From Actinomadura roseirufa (GTDB lineage Bacteria > Actinomycetota > Actinomycetes > Streptosporangiales > Streptosporangiaceae), in the NCBI RefSeq assembly GCF_900659635.1, contig NZ_CAACVB010000006.1, forward strand, positions 1 through 64,000: a stretch of DNA of 64,000 bases. The letters are read 5' to 3'. The translations under genes and the position numbers were made by a program. Positions 8,701-16,912 of the stretch are shown here, one piece after another. A model generated the notes under the pieces. It saw only the letters and a program-made list of their open reading frames with translations. It searched no databases and had not been told where the DNA came from. Position 1 is the stretch's first letter. Each line of letters opens with the position of its first letter.

Positions 8701-10297
8701 GGGCGAGGTCCGCGCGGCCGACCGGGGCCTCATCCGCGGCTTCCACACCGCCATGTGGGGCGACGGCGGAGCCTTCTACGACTGCTCGTTCGTCGTGTCG
8801 AACTGCGTCCAGCTGCGCGCCGACAACGCCTACCGGGTGCGCAACTTCGAGAGCCGGATCGACGTCTGCCGCACCAACACCGCCCCGAACACCGCGTTCC
8901 GCGCCTTCGGCGACGTCCAGTGCAAGCTGATCATCGAGAACGCCATCGACGACGCGGCGTTCTCCGTGGGCATGACGGCCGAGGAGGTCCGCGAGAAGAA
9001 CCTGTACGACCGCGGCGACGTCACGCCGTTCGGGCAGGCCCTCACCTACTGCTACATGAAGGAGGTCTGGGCCTACCTGAAGGAGGTGGCGAAGTACGAG
9101 GAGAAGAGGGCGGCCGTCGACGCCTTCAACGCGGCCAACACCTGGCGCAAGCGCGGCATCGCGATGATGCCCGTCAAGTACGGCTCGGGCTACAACTTCA
9201 CCCAGCTCGAACAGGCCGCCGCCCACATCGCGGTGTACGCCGGTGACGGCAGCGTCGTCATCCATCAGGGCGGCGTCGACATGGGCCAGGGCTTGATCAC
9301 GAAGGTCGAGCAGGTCGCGTCCTACATCCTGAACGTCCCGTTCGACCTGCTGCGCGTCGAGGGGGTGCGCACCTCCGTCGTCCCCAACCCGACGAGCACC
9401 GGCGCGTCCACCGGCACCGCCTACAACGGGGAGGCGGTCAAGCAGGTCTGCGAGAAGCTGCGGGCGCGCCTCACCGACTTCGGACACTCCCTGCTGCGCG
9501 ATTACGGCGACGAATGGTGCAGAGCCCGCGGGGTCGACTTCTGGAACTACGGAAGGCAGGGCTGGGCCGCGCAGGTCCCCGGCACCCACCGGATCGTCTG
9601 GCAGAACCTCGTGCAGCTCGCCTACCAGCAGCGGATCGGCCTGGTCGAGACGTTCACCGCGCCGATCCACGGCGGCGAGGCGCCCGTCCCGGCACTGGTC
9701 TTCAAGCCGGGCGGGCAGCCCGGCATCCCCGGCATCGAGGTGGACGAGCGGGCCGTGCCCGGCGGCGGCGTCGACTCCTTCACCGGCTTCACCTACTCGG
9801 CGGCGTGCTCGGTCGTGGAGGTCGACATGCTCACCGGCGAGGTGAAGGTCCTCGGCTCCGACCTCGTCTACGACATCGGCCGGTCCCTCAACCCTGCCCT
9901 GGACATCGGGCAGGTCGAGGGCGCGTTCGTCCAGGGGATCGGCTACGTGCTCACCGAGCGGGTCGTGTTCGAGCCGGACGGCGTCGAGAAGGGACGGCTC
10001 AACAGCGTGAACACCTGGCGCTACAAGCCGCCCGCCGCCGCCACGATTCCGCTGGAGCTGAACACGCACCTGTTCCCGCGCAGCCGGGCGGCGGGCGTCC
10101 CCGACGACCTCGGCGACCTGCTGTCGGCCAAGGAGGTCGGTGAGCCCCCGCTGGTGCTCGCGGCCGGGGTGTTCCTCGCGGTGAAGGCGGCCGTGCGAGC
10201 GTCGAGGCTGGAACGCGGACTCGACGGCCTGTTCCGCCTCGACGCACCCGCGACGGTGCAGGAGGTCCGCCGCGCCTGCGCCGTCGACCTCACCTGA
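5714..10297 (+). CDS. Single-chain molybdenum hydroxylase (xanthine dehydrogenase/aldehyde oxidase family)
   Basis: One polypeptide of 1527 residues carries all the modules that bacteria usually split over two or three subunits. The N-terminal 2Fe-2S domain has Cys43, 48, 51 and 73. A low-complexity insert follows (about 95-175), then the second 2Fe-2S domain (QCGYC near 187, CRCTG near 223). The FAD domain (about 290-560) contains LVHGNTSYGI and SLGGNT. The Mo-cofactor domains contain GGGYGGK near 940, NTAFRAFGD (the conserved Arg), GVDMGQG and the catalytic Glu1477 in VGEPPL. The C-terminus (GLFRLDAPAT) resembles animal xanthine dehydrogenase. The residue after GGYGGK is Thr, where mammalian xanthine dehydrogenase has substrate-binding Glu, so purine specificity is doubtful and an aldehyde or N-heterocycle is possible. 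ATG start, weak ribosome binding site. Confidence 0.9.
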   Translation: MAGSVTFHLNGERVVLADPPPDLLLIDYLRSPEVALTGAKKGCGQGGCGACTVILSDWDADAGRARHRAVNSCLRPVCALDGLVVTTVEGTGTAARAAPPHLSHQPSYSRGISPDLAEPPAVAEAARMAAALHSAATAESEAAPGSGPVERAAVESGDGEGEEGAEPAGARMNPVAHRLAMNNGTQCGYCTTGFVMTMTALLQENTAPTKRQVEDAFDGNLCRCTGYRPILTGMKTFAADWSEQDEANRMKCLSERTGTPPAPDVRVAFPEEARRAPRPVRSGGAGKSWVTPVSLAELRRIMTENEGRAVRLVHGNTSYGIYPEEVAGAEVLVDVRLIPELRVRAVGAEHADLGAGTSYRDLIEVLGALREQRGDGENTRLGALEFMARRTAGTVVRNAASLGGNTMLVLDHIRAGVGEPFPSDLYTALTAVDAGIGVWRASTGEARRMSPAELTALVAQQPTVLRDLVILDYRIPYGGAGEVVLAQKVAFREVNAHALVNATTNLSVAGDLRVTEAALVYGGIAPFPWRAAATEAALTGRRLSLDDIGALERTLREEVQRELDFWKPRMATVPSEGVTDAYRIELAVTFLYKALVNALLERAPDEVPPKVRSAGEITWGHWAVSDGRQYYESEEWKAPVGRPYIKLMAMHQATGQVHYTHEIPVPATTAHAAFVPSRRVLADFAFAAPGESGDGESGDGAEAGGAGGAGRLRDHLQERFGEAFIELITAADVPPAGINLQGMGGDQPLFAPGRVHYAGQALALVAAGSEREATEIAEYVATRCVAYRPITWPAPWNRPPWNEPPWTEPVLSLEDAVAIGSVYPDCPKAAPFVSHIWKIVRPGGDLGWVDRDRAPFDPRIVRRTATVDGVPCAVVAGDQRTGGQAHFYLETQACVVEPADGDRWVVRPSTQSPMEMHQTAAMAIGVEHNRLEVDVRQLGGGYGGKTEPTRFVAGPAIVAAHALRRPVRLVMPREQDTAMIGKRHPYYGQYQIAIDRGEVRAADRGLIRGFHTAMWGDGGAFYDCSFVVSNCVQLRADNAYRVRNFESRIDVCRTNTAPNTAFRAFGDVQCKLIIENAIDDAAFSVGMTAEEVREKNLYDRGDVTPFGQALTYCYMKEVWAYLKEVAKYEEKRAAVDAFNAANTWRKRGIAMMPVKYGSGYNFTQLEQAAAHIAVYAGDGSVVIHQGGVDMGQGLITKVEQVASYILNVPFDLLRVEGVRTSVVPNPTSTGASTGTAYNGEAVKQVCEKLRARLTDFGHSLLRDYGDEWCRARGVDFWNYGRQGWAAQVPGTHRIVWQNLVQLAYQQRIGLVETFTAPIHGGEAPVPALVFKPGGQPGIPGIEVDERAVPGGGVDSFTGFTYSAACSVVEVDMLTGEVKVLGSDLVYDIGRSLNPALDIGQVEGAFVQGIGYVLTERVVFEPDGVEKGRLNSVNTWRYKPPAAATIPLELNTHLFPRSRAAGVPDDLGDLLSAKEVGEPPLVLAAGVFLAVKAAVRASRLERGLDGLFRLDAPATVQEVRRACAVDLT

Positions 10298-10427
10298 CGT
10301 CCACCCTTTGAGATCCAGCGGTGCGCCCGGCGCAGGACGAGGGCGACTCCGGGAGGACGGGTGCTCGCCGTGAGGTGAATGCTGTAGAAACGACGGGTCG
10401 GCACAGCGGCGAGCAGCGGAGAGTTGA

Positions 10428-11498
10428 GTGCGGGACGACCCCATGGACGGCAGGCGCAGGGAACCGGCTCGGGGCGCTCGGCTCGCCTCGGCGTGCAGGA
10501 CCGTCGTGCCGGTCGGCGTCGCGGCGGGCGTGGCCCTGGTCGCGGGCGGCGCGGTGGACGTCGTGCACAACCGCCAGCGCGCCGAGAAGCAGGAGCACGC
10601 CGCGAACACGTCCGCGAACTCCTCGTCCCGGACGGGGCTCGCGGGGAAGGACGCTGCGGGCGCCCAAGGCGGGCCCGGGTACGTCGTCGGCGTCCGGACG
10701 GGCGGCACCGCGCTCGTCGTCCGCGACGCCCGGGACGGAGGCGAGACCGGTCCCGCCGTCGCCGCGCCGCGGGGCCGCCGCTTCCACCGCGTCTCGGCCG
10801 CCCGGGACGGCTCGTACGTCGTGTCGTCCTACGCCGCCCGAAGAGTCCGCTTCGAGCGCCTCGACCTGGACGACGAAGGCCGGCCCGAGGAACTGGAGGA
10901 GATCCCCGGCGTGACCGTCGCGGGCGTGTCCACGGCCTACTCCGACCTCGCCGTGAACCCCGACGGCGACCGCATCGCCTACGTGACCTACCGGGGCGCC
11001 GCCGCCCGCGTCGACGTCGTGTCCGTCCGTACTGGGCGGCACAAGGCGTGGGCGACCAGGCTGCCCGCGCGTGTCGGCAGCCTGTCGTGGGCGGGCGACA
11101 CGCTCGCCTTCGTGTGGAATCCGCTGCGCGTCGTGGGCGGCCGGCGGGTCGAGGCCCGCCACCAGGTGCGCGTGCTCGACACCCGCCTGCCGTCCGGTGA
11201 TCTCAAGGCGAGCAAGGCCGTCCTGGACCTGCCGCAGGGCGGCGCCGCCGTGCTCGGCCGCGACGGGCGGACGATCGTCGCCGGGCACGCCCGCGGCGGC
11301 CAGATCACGCTGCGCGCGTTCCCGGCCGGGACGCGCGGGCCCGCGAAGGTCGTGGCGCGGTTCGCCTCGGCGGGACGGGTCGCGCGGCTGGACCCCGACC
11401 GGACGGGCGGCCGCCTGCTCGTCGCCGGCACCGACGGCCGCCTGTACGCGGGCGGCGCGTCGCTCCCGGCCCGGGACCTCGCCGACGCGGCCTGGTGA
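10428..11498 (+). CDS. Membrane-anchored protein with propeller-like C-terminal region
   Basis: I do not recognise a named family. The GTG start gives 356 residues; an ATG five codons in (10440) is an alternative. One transmembrane helix (about residues 26-46, VVPVGVAAGVALVAGG) follows an Arg-rich cytosolic tail, so most of the protein is outside the cell. The exported part has repeated blade-like units (LAVNPDGDRIAYVTYR, LSWAGDTLAFVW, LGRDGRTIVAG, LDPDRTGGRLLVAGTDGRLYAGG), consistent with a TolB/WD40-like beta-propeller. It may serve as a protein-interaction or sensor domain. It lies 130 bases after the molybdenum hydroxylase on the same strand, with no clear functional link. Confidence 0.7.
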   Translation: MRDDPMDGRRREPARGARLASACRTVVPVGVAAGVALVAGGAVDVVHNRQRAEKQEHAANTSANSSSRTGLAGKDAAGAQGGPGYVVGVRTGGTALVVRDARDGGETGPAVAAPRGRRFHRVSAARDGSYVVSSYAARRVRFERLDLDDEGRPEELEEIPGVTVAGVSTAYSDLAVNPDGDRIAYVTYRGAAARVDVVSVRTGRHKAWATRLPARVGSLSWAGDTLAFVWNPLRVVGGRRVEARHQVRVLDTRLPSGDLKASKAVLDLPQGGAAVLGRDGRTIVAGHARGGQITLRAFPAGTRGPAKVVARFASAGRVARLDPDRTGGRLLVAGTDGRLYAGGASLPARDLADAAW

Positions 11499-11637
11499 GC
11501 CGCCGCCGGCCCACCCGGCGGGACGCGGCGCGCGCCGTCCCGCGACACGGATGGATCTTGCTCGCCCGGTAATCCCCGAAAAACGGAGATAGCGGCCTAG
11601 AGTGGGGCGCACGGAATCGGGCGAACGGAGCGAAACC

Positions 11638-12462
11638 GTGGGCATGGTGATGGCAGTCAGCTTCACCCGGTACGGCCGCCTGTACTACCTCGATCCGGGC
11701 CCCCACTCGCCGGAGGTCGGCGATCGGGTGCTCGTGCCCACCGACTCCGGCCCCGAGGTAGCCGAGTGCGTGTGGGCGCCGCAGTGGGTCTCCGACGACA
11801 TCGGCGGGCTCCCCGAGTGCGCCGGGCCCGCGACCGAGGAGCACCTGGCGCGGGACGAGGCGAACCGCCGCCGCCGCGCCGAGGGCCGCGCGACCGCCAA
11901 GCGGCTGATCCGCAAGCACGGCCTGCCGATGAAGGTGATCGGGGTCGACTTCCTCGACCACGAGAACGTCTTCAAGATCTATTTCTCGGCGCCGCACCGG
12001 GTGGACTTCCGCGCGCTGGTCCGCGACCTCGCCCGCGGCATCAGGTCCCGCGTCGAGCTGCGCCAGGTCGGGCCGCGCGACGAGGCGCGGCTGCAGGGCG
12101 GGATCGGCCCGTGCGGGCGCGACCTGTGCTGCGCCACGTTCCTCAAGGACTTCGAGCCCGTGTCCGTCCGGATGGCGAAGGAACAGGACCTGCCCGTCAA
12201 CCCGCTGCGCATCGCCGGTGCCTGCGGGCGGCTGATGTGCTGCCTGAAGTACGAGCACCCGCTCTACGTGGAGGCGCACCAGCGGATGCCAGCGCTCGGA
12301 TCCCGGGTGGATACGCCGAACGGGCCCGGCCAGGTGGTGGCGCGCAACGTGCCGTCCGACCGCGTCACGGTCCGGCTGAACGCGGGCGGCCGGTGCTCGT
12401 GCCCGTCCGCCTCGGTCTGTTCTCCCCGTCAGCAGCACGACGAGATGCACAACGGGGAGTAG
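11638..12462 (+). CDS. PSP1 (YaaT-like) domain protein
   Basis: Cytosolic PSP1 C-terminal domain protein of 274 residues. The family includes Bacillus YaaT (sporulation, biofilm and RNase Y-associated functions), and actinobacterial members usually sit near holB, as here. The start is set at GTG 11638, which gives the family-typical MGMVMAVSFTRYGRLYYLDPG; GGAG lies 7 bases upstream. The conserved core is intact: Cys-rich GPCGRDLCCA and ACGRLMCCLKYEH plus DLPVNPLRIAG. The Cys clusters suggest metal or redox chemistry. The C-terminal SCPSASVCSPRQQH adds two more Cys. The specific role in actinomycetes is not established. Confidence 0.88.
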   Translation: MGMVMAVSFTRYGRLYYLDPGPHSPEVGDRVLVPTDSGPEVAECVWAPQWVSDDIGGLPECAGPATEEHLARDEANRRRRAEGRATAKRLIRKHGLPMKVIGVDFLDHENVFKIYFSAPHRVDFRALVRDLARGIRSRVELRQVGPRDEARLQGGIGPCGRDLCCATFLKDFEPVSVRMAKEQDLPVNPLRIAGACGRLMCCLKYEHPLYVEAHQRMPALGSRVDTPNGPGQVVARNVPSDRVTVRLNAGGRCSCPSASVCSPRQQHDEMHNGE

Positions 12463-12565
12463 CCCGGTCCACCGCGGCGGTTCGGCGCGCCGGGGCGCGT
12501 CATGCGATTGGCGGCGCGTCCGCCCGGACCTAAGGTCGGAATCCGGCGACGGGGAAGGCGGGGGC

Positions 12566-13402
12566 ATGGGCGTATCGGAGTCGGACGACAGGGTGCGGCG
12601 GCTCGGACTGAGCGACCTGGGTCACTGCCGTGACCTCGCCGCGAGCCACGGCTGGGGCGCCGAGGAGCGCACCTGGCGGCTCCTGTTCGCGATCGGCGAC
12701 GTCTACGGCATCGACGACCCGGGCGGCGGGCTCGCCGGGACGGTCGTGTCCACACCGTACGGGGACGACGTCGCGGCGATCGGCATGGTCCTGGTCGCCG
12801 GGCACCGGCAGCGGCAGGGGCTCGGCGAGCGGCTGATGCGCCACGCCATGGAGCGCGCCAAGACCGCGAGCCTCTTCCTGACGGCCACCGACGCCGGACG
12901 TCCCCTGTACGAGCGGCTGGGGTTCCGCTCCACCGGCCTGCTCACCTCGTACCAGGGGATCGTGGACGGGTTTCCCAGGGGGAATAGGACGGCGCCCGCC
13001 CACCCGGAGGACGTCCAGGACATCATCAAGCTCGATGCCAAGGTGTTCGGCGCGACACGTGCCGCACTGGTCGAGTCGCTGCCGTCGTTCTGCGAGACGC
13101 TACGCGTCGTCCGGGACGGAACCGACCTGGTGGGGTACGGCGGAACCTGGCGGAACGTGGACCAGCTCATTGTGGGGCCCGTCCTAGCGCGGGACGAGGA
13201 GATCGCCTTGGCGCTCGTCGAGGAGATGGCCCGTCCCGGACCGCTGCGGCTGGAGGTCGACACCCGCCATCGCGGGCTGACCGCCTGGTCCGAGGAGCAC
13301 GGCCTGCGTCCCATTTTCAACACCACGATCATGGAGTACGGCGCGCCGGTGGCGATCGACCCCTCCCGGCTCTTCCTCCCGGTCGCACTGGCGCTCGGCT
13401 GA
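12566..13402 (+). CDS. GNAT family N-acetyltransferase with C-terminal extension
   Basis: A 278-residue protein. The N-terminal half has the GNAT acetyl-CoA site IGMVLVAGHRQRQGLGERLM (Q/R-x-x-G-x-G/A around residue 86) and the ATDAGRPLYERLGF strand-helix near 112-125. The C-terminal half (about 150-278) resembles the second domain of two-domain YitH-type acetyltransferases, with a strand pattern ending in FNTTIMEYGAP. It probably acetylates a small amine or a protein; the substrate is unknown. It is the last gene before the tandem XRE cassettes. Confidence 0.85.
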   Translation: MGVSESDDRVRRLGLSDLGHCRDLAASHGWGAEERTWRLLFAIGDVYGIDDPGGGLAGTVVSTPYGDDVAAIGMVLVAGHRQRQGLGERLMRHAMERAKTASLFLTATDAGRPLYERLGFRSTGLLTSYQGIVDGFPRGNRTAPAHPEDVQDIIKLDAKVFGATRAALVESLPSFCETLRVVRDGTDLVGYGGTWRNVDQLIVGPVLARDEEIALALVEEMARPGPLRLEVDTRHRGLTAWSEEHGLRPIFNTTIMEYGAPVAIDPSRLFLPVALALG

Positions 13403-13652
13403 CCTCCCGCGGATTCCCATCCGGCAGCGGCGCCCCAGCCGCCCGCCGCGCCGCGATCGAATGGCGGGGCGGGCGTGAGTTGGAATAGTGAAACCGGCTC
13501 CGTTTCACGACGCGGACGTACCACTTCGCAGTGACACCGAGAGCGGAAACGCCACGGCCGGGGAGCGTCCCCGCCTTTATGAAGATCTCCGAAAAGGCCG
13601 CCGGTAACATGTCCAAAAAGGCAACACATATCGGCCTCGCACCGTAATCTGG

Positions 13653-13667
13653 TCCTGACGCTCAGGA
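13653..13667. promoter_or_regulatory. Palindromic operator candidate, XRE cassette 1
   Basis: TCCTGACGCTCAGGA is a perfect inverted repeat (6-bp arms, 3-bp centre), 14 bases before the XRE start codon. The right arm runs into AGGAAGG, the only Shine-Dalgarno-like sequence, so a protein bound here could block transcription or initiation. The same 15-mer precedes the other two XRE genes (15356, 17276). Confidence 0.7.
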
Positions 13668-13681
13668 AGGGTGCGAGGTCG

Positions 13682-14896
13682 ATGCACGACGAATCCACCA
13701 TCGGAGCCCGGCTCCGGGTACTACGCCGCTGGCGCGGAATGAGCCTGGACGAGGTAGCGGGATTGTCCGGCCTCAGCAAGTCGTTCCTGTCGATGGCCGA
13801 ACGCGGACAACGGGCCCTGGACCGCCGTTCTCACATCGCCGCCTTGGCCACGGCCCTCCGCGTCTCCGAGGTCGACCTCATTGGCGGCCCGCATCTCGGC
13901 GGCGACCGAGAACAATCCGAGCCGCATATCTACGTCTCCCCGCTTCGGGTCGCGCTGGAGACCAACGGCTTCCTTGGCGACCCCGTCGTGGAACGTGCCC
14001 GGCCGCTGGACGAGCTGGCCGCGCTGATGTCCGGGCCCATCGAGCAGTGCCGCCGCCGCTACGACTACATCGGCGTCGGGAAGAACCTGCCCGACGTCAT
14101 CGACGAACTGCACTGGCATGCCGCCCGGCCGGACGAGGGCGTCCAGAAGCGCGCGTTGACCGTCCTGGTGGAGGCGTACATGTGCGCCGCGGGAATGGCG
14201 CGGGCCCTGCGGCAACCCGACCTCGGCCACGTCGCGGCGGTGCTCGCCGCCGAGGCCGCCGTCCGGCTGGACGACCCGATCGCCGTGGGCAAGGCGGCGT
14301 TCTCGCTGGTCAGGCCGGGCACATCGAACTGGCACCGGGTCAAGAGGATGGCCGAGGCCGCCGTCGACCGGCTGGAACCGCACGTCCGCGACGACAAGGA
14401 CATCCCCGTCCTCGGAATGCTCACGCTGAACGCCGCCCTCGCCGCGGCGGTCAGCCGCGACACGGCGTCGGCGGACCATTGGCTCGCGCGGGCGACCAGG
14501 CTCGCCGCGAGGGTTCCCGACGACCTGGAGCGGAACTGGCAGGCGTTCGGCGCCACGAACGTCGCGATCTGGACCGTCACCGTCGGCGTCGAGTGCGGCA
14601 GGACCGGCGGCGCCATCGCCGCACTCGCGCAGGACGTACGCGAAGACAAGCTCGATACCCACCCCGGCCGCAAGACGTGTTTCCTCGGAGACGTGGGCAG
14701 GGGCCTGGCGCGCGACCCGAAATGGCGGGACGAGGCGCTCGGCTGGCTGCGCCGAAGCGAAGCCGTCGCACCGCAACGGTTCCGCAACGACGCGAAGGTT
14801 CGCGAGTCCGTGGCGGTGATGCTGGAGCAGGCTCGTGTGGCGGCGCAGGGCCGTGAACTACGGGGAATGGCGGCCCGTATGGGAATGCCTCACTGA
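13682..14896 (+). CDS. XRE family transcriptional regulator, cassette 1
   Basis: Helix-turn-helix regulator of 404 residues. The XRE HTH spans about residues 8-66 (LRVLRRWRGMSLDEVAGLSGLSKSFLS...). A long all-helical Ala/Arg-rich region (about 90-390) follows, which looks like TPR-type repeats and could sense a ligand or partner. It ends in RELRGMAARMGMPH, nearly identical in all three cassette copies. This copy is the most diverged: the N-terminus MHDESTIG is the same but the recognition region differs (Lys-Ser-Phe in place of Gln-Gly-Phe). The usual DUF5753 sensor of Streptomyces XRE/DUF397 pairs is not apparent. Probably autoregulated through the palindrome at 13653. Confidence 0.88.
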   Translation: MHDESTIGARLRVLRRWRGMSLDEVAGLSGLSKSFLSMAERGQRALDRRSHIAALATALRVSEVDLIGGPHLGGDREQSEPHIYVSPLRVALETNGFLGDPVVERARPLDELAALMSGPIEQCRRRYDYIGVGKNLPDVIDELHWHAARPDEGVQKRALTVLVEAYMCAAGMARALRQPDLGHVAAVLAAEAAVRLDDPIAVGKAAFSLVRPGTSNWHRVKRMAEAAVDRLEPHVRDDKDIPVLGMLTLNAALAAAVSRDTASADHWLARATRLAARVPDDLERNWQAFGATNVAIWTVTVGVECGRTGGAIAALAQDVREDKLDTHPGRKTCFLGDVGRGLARDPKWRDEALGWLRRSEAVAPQRFRNDAKVRESVAVMLEQARVAAQGRELRGMAARMGMPH

Positions 14897-14910
14897 GGGT
14901 GCGCACCCCG

Positions 14911-14926
14911 GTTCACTGTCGTGAAC
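14911..14926. promoter_or_regulatory. Inverted repeat before partner gene 1
   Basis: GTTCACTGTCGTGAAC: perfect 6-bp arms with a 4-bp centre between the XRE stop and the partner start. Possible operator; it is unlike the element upstream of partners 2 and 3. Confidence 0.45.
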
Positions 14927-14959
14927 TTTCCGCGCCGGGGCGCTCGTACCGTCCTGTCC

Positions 14960-15223
14960 ATGAACGCGACGGCCGCCGCGCACCTGGCGCGGCTCGCAGG
15001 CGAACTCCGTGACCGCGGCTGGGAGGCCGAGGTCCGCGGCCGGCGTGGCCGGGCCCCGGTCCTGCGCGTGCGCAATCCACGGGCGCCCCGCTTCAACGAC
15101 GAGGTCCTCGCCGACGGCGCGACCTTCACCTGGGACCGCGGCCAGGAAATCGCCCCCCTCACGGACACCCCGGGAGCCGCCGACCACATAGAGAACGTCC
15201 TACGCGAGCAAGAAGCCGAATAG
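14960..15223 (+). CDS. Small XRE-partner protein, cassette 1
   Basis: An 87-residue protein not assignable to a named family. It is homologous to the two partners at 16634 and 18561: all share the frame TAAAHL-RLAGELRDRGW, an Arg-rich strand, a VRNPRAPR(F/L)NDEV(L/V)AD core, a Trp-containing G-Q-IxPLT-TPG loop and a terminal helix. The pattern suggests a compact alpha/beta fold. It lies 63 bases after its XRE gene, a position equivalent to DUF397 genes beside XRE regulators in Streptomyces, but the sequence is different. The ATG at 14960 is chosen because homology begins there; an upstream in-frame ATG (14921) falls inside a dyad-containing leader. Confidence 0.75.
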   Translation: MNATAAAHLARLAGELRDRGWEAEVRGRRGRAPVLRVRNPRAPRFNDEVLADGATFTWDRGQEIAPLTDTPGAADHIENVLREQEAE

Positions 15224-15315
15224 CCAAGCCCCCAAACAAAGCCGCACCCGGCCCGCGGGAGCGGCAAGAGCCCTGATGGCGACGACCCCCGAGGGGCCAC
15301 GTTCACTTGCCCGGA

Positions 15316-15375
15316 GGGGTAACGCACATCGCCCCCGCGCCGTAGCCTGAGGTCGTCCTGACGCTCAGGAAGGGA
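15316..15375 (+). promoter_or_regulatory. Conserved promoter/operator block, XRE cassette 2
   Basis: Sixty bases that are nearly identical to 17236-17295 (two or three differences near GTAACGCAC). The block ends in the palindrome TCCTGACGCTCAGGA (15356-15370) and AGGAAGG. Such conservation between paralogous leaders, where the adjacent spacer DNA differs, marks a functional control region. Confidence 0.7.
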
Positions 15376-15383
15376 CAAGCCCG

Positions 15384-16583
15384 ATGCACGACGAATCGAC
15401 CATTGGGACCCGGCTCCGAGCCCTACGCCGCTGGCGAGGCATGACCCTCACCGCGCTGGCGGATCTTTCCGGCGTATCCCAAGGGTTCCTGTCCAAGGTG
15501 GAGAACGGCCAACTGGCACTCGACCGCCGATCGCACATCGCCGCGATCGCTTTGGCCCTCCAGGTCTCCGAGGCCGACTTGGTGGGTGGTCCGCACCTGA
15601 CTAAGGATGCCGAGCAATCCAGTGGCCATGCCACTATCCCCGGACTGCGGACAGCGCTCACCACCAACACCCTCGACGATGCCGCGACCGACCGTCCCCG
15701 GCCCCTCGATGATCTCGATGCCGCGCTGAACGGGCCCGTGCACCAGGCGGAGAAGAGCGCGGACTACGCCACGCGCGGCGCCCTGCTCGGCCCGATCCTC
15801 GCGGAGTTGCACGCTCACGTTGCCGCAGGTGGGGAAGCCGAACAGGTGCGTGCCCTGCCGCTGCTCGTCCAGGCGAGTTACGGTGCCGCGATGACCGCGC
15901 GTTTCCTCGGTTACGACGACCTCGCGGCACTGGCCGCCTCGCGGGCCCGGGAGGCGGCGGAACGCCTGGAAGATCCCACGGTCACGGGACGCGCGGCGTT
16001 TGTGCGTGCCCAGACTCTGCCCCGCGGTACGGACGCCGGTGCCCGGCTCGCCCAACGTGCGGCCGACCAACTCCAGGGCGTGGACGACGCTGAAGCGCTC
16101 GACACCTACGGAATGCTCCACCTGAACGCGGCGATGTGCGCCGCGACCTTGAACGATGTGGCGGGCGCCGAAGAGCACCTTGCCGAGGCACGCGACACCG
16201 CGACCCGCACGGGGGAGCGTCCCCGCGCATGGGGGACCTTCGGTCCTGCGAACGTCGGCGTGTGGGGCGTCGCCATCGCGACCGAGGTCGGCGACTACGA
16301 AGGCGCCGTGCGTGCGGCCGAGACCGTCGACCCGGAGCATCTCGACAGCCGGGAGCGCCGGGCGATGCTGTGGGCCGACGTAGGCCGGGCCCTCGCTCAT
16401 ATCCCCGGCCGCCAGCGGGACGCCGTGTCCACGCTCGTGCGCGCCGAGAGGATCGCCCCGCAGAGGATTCGCAACAGCGTGCCGGCTCGTCACGCGATCG
16501 AGGTCATGCTGACCCAGGCCAAGGCGGCGGCCGTCGGCCGTGAGCTGCGGGGGATGGCCGCGCGCATGGGGGTACCGCACTGA
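15384..16583 (+). CDS. XRE family transcriptional regulator, cassette 2
   Basis: A 399-residue XRE regulator. The HTH region (LRRWRGMTLTALADLSGVSQ, about residues 13-32) is almost identical to that of copy 3 (Val/Leu change), so the two should read the same operator. The helical C-terminal part is clearly homologous but much more diverged, as expected if each copy senses something different. The terminal RELRGMAARMGVPH is retained. ATG start, eight bases after the conserved leader block. Confidence 0.9.
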   Translation: MHDESTIGTRLRALRRWRGMTLTALADLSGVSQGFLSKVENGQLALDRRSHIAAIALALQVSEADLVGGPHLTKDAEQSSGHATIPGLRTALTTNTLDDAATDRPRPLDDLDAALNGPVHQAEKSADYATRGALLGPILAELHAHVAAGGEAEQVRALPLLVQASYGAAMTARFLGYDDLAALAASRAREAAERLEDPTVTGRAAFVRAQTLPRGTDAGARLAQRAADQLQGVDDAEALDTYGMLHLNAAMCAATLNDVAGAEEHLAEARDTATRTGERPRAWGTFGPANVGVWGVAIATEVGDYEGAVRAAETVDPEHLDSRERRAMLWADVGRALAHIPGRQRDAVSTLVRAERIAPQRIRNSVPARHAIEVMLTQAKAAAVGRELRGMAARMGVPH

Positions 16584-16594
16584 CATTCCGCTCG

Positions 16595-16609
16595 GCATAA
16601 CTCTCTGTC
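16595..16609 (+). promoter_or_regulatory. Conserved element before partner gene 2
   Basis: GCATAACTCTCTGTC is identical to 18524-18538, at a similar distance from the paralogous start codon, while the flanking bases differ. It is a candidate promoter or binding site for the small partner genes, implying expression separate from the XRE gene. Confidence 0.5.
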
Positions 16610-16633
16610 GCGGCATGATTACTTTCAAGTGCC

Positions 16634-16912
16634 ATGAAGGCAACGGACACGGCCGCACACCTGGAGCGGCTCGCCGGTGAGTTAAGAGCCAGAGGTTGGC
16701 CCGCCACGGTCCGGACCGAGCAAGGCCGCCGCCCGGCCCTGCACGTCCGCAACCCACGTGCACCTCGATTGAACGACGAGGTCGTCGCCGACGACGCCGC
16801 GTTCCGCTGGACATGGGGTCAGGGCATCGGCCCGCTGACCGAGACGCCCGGAGTCGCCGACCGTATCCAGTACGTGCTGCGCGAGGCGGACGCCGTGGAG
16901 GCCGACCAATGA
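16634..16912 (+). CDS. Small XRE-partner protein, cassette 2
   Basis: A 92-residue protein almost identical to the cassette 3 partner (the differences cluster in the GW-x-x-TVRT segment) and homologous to partner 1. It contains the conserved VRNPRAPRLNDEV core and a WGQGIGPLTETPG loop. No named family recognised. Its TGA overlaps the ATG of the next frame (ATGA), so it is translationally coupled to the damaged gene at 16909. Confidence 0.78.
   Translation: MKATDTAAHLERLAGELRARGWPATVRTEQGRRPALHVRNPRAPRLNDEVVADDAAFRWTWGQGIGPLTETPGVADRIQYVLREADAVEADQ

Noticed and set aside
5648-10708. Antisense open frame of 1686 codons opposite the molybdenum hydroxylase
   Set aside because: Shadow of a high-GC gene: Arg/Gly/Ala/Val-rich text without motifs, while the plus strand has every family signature.
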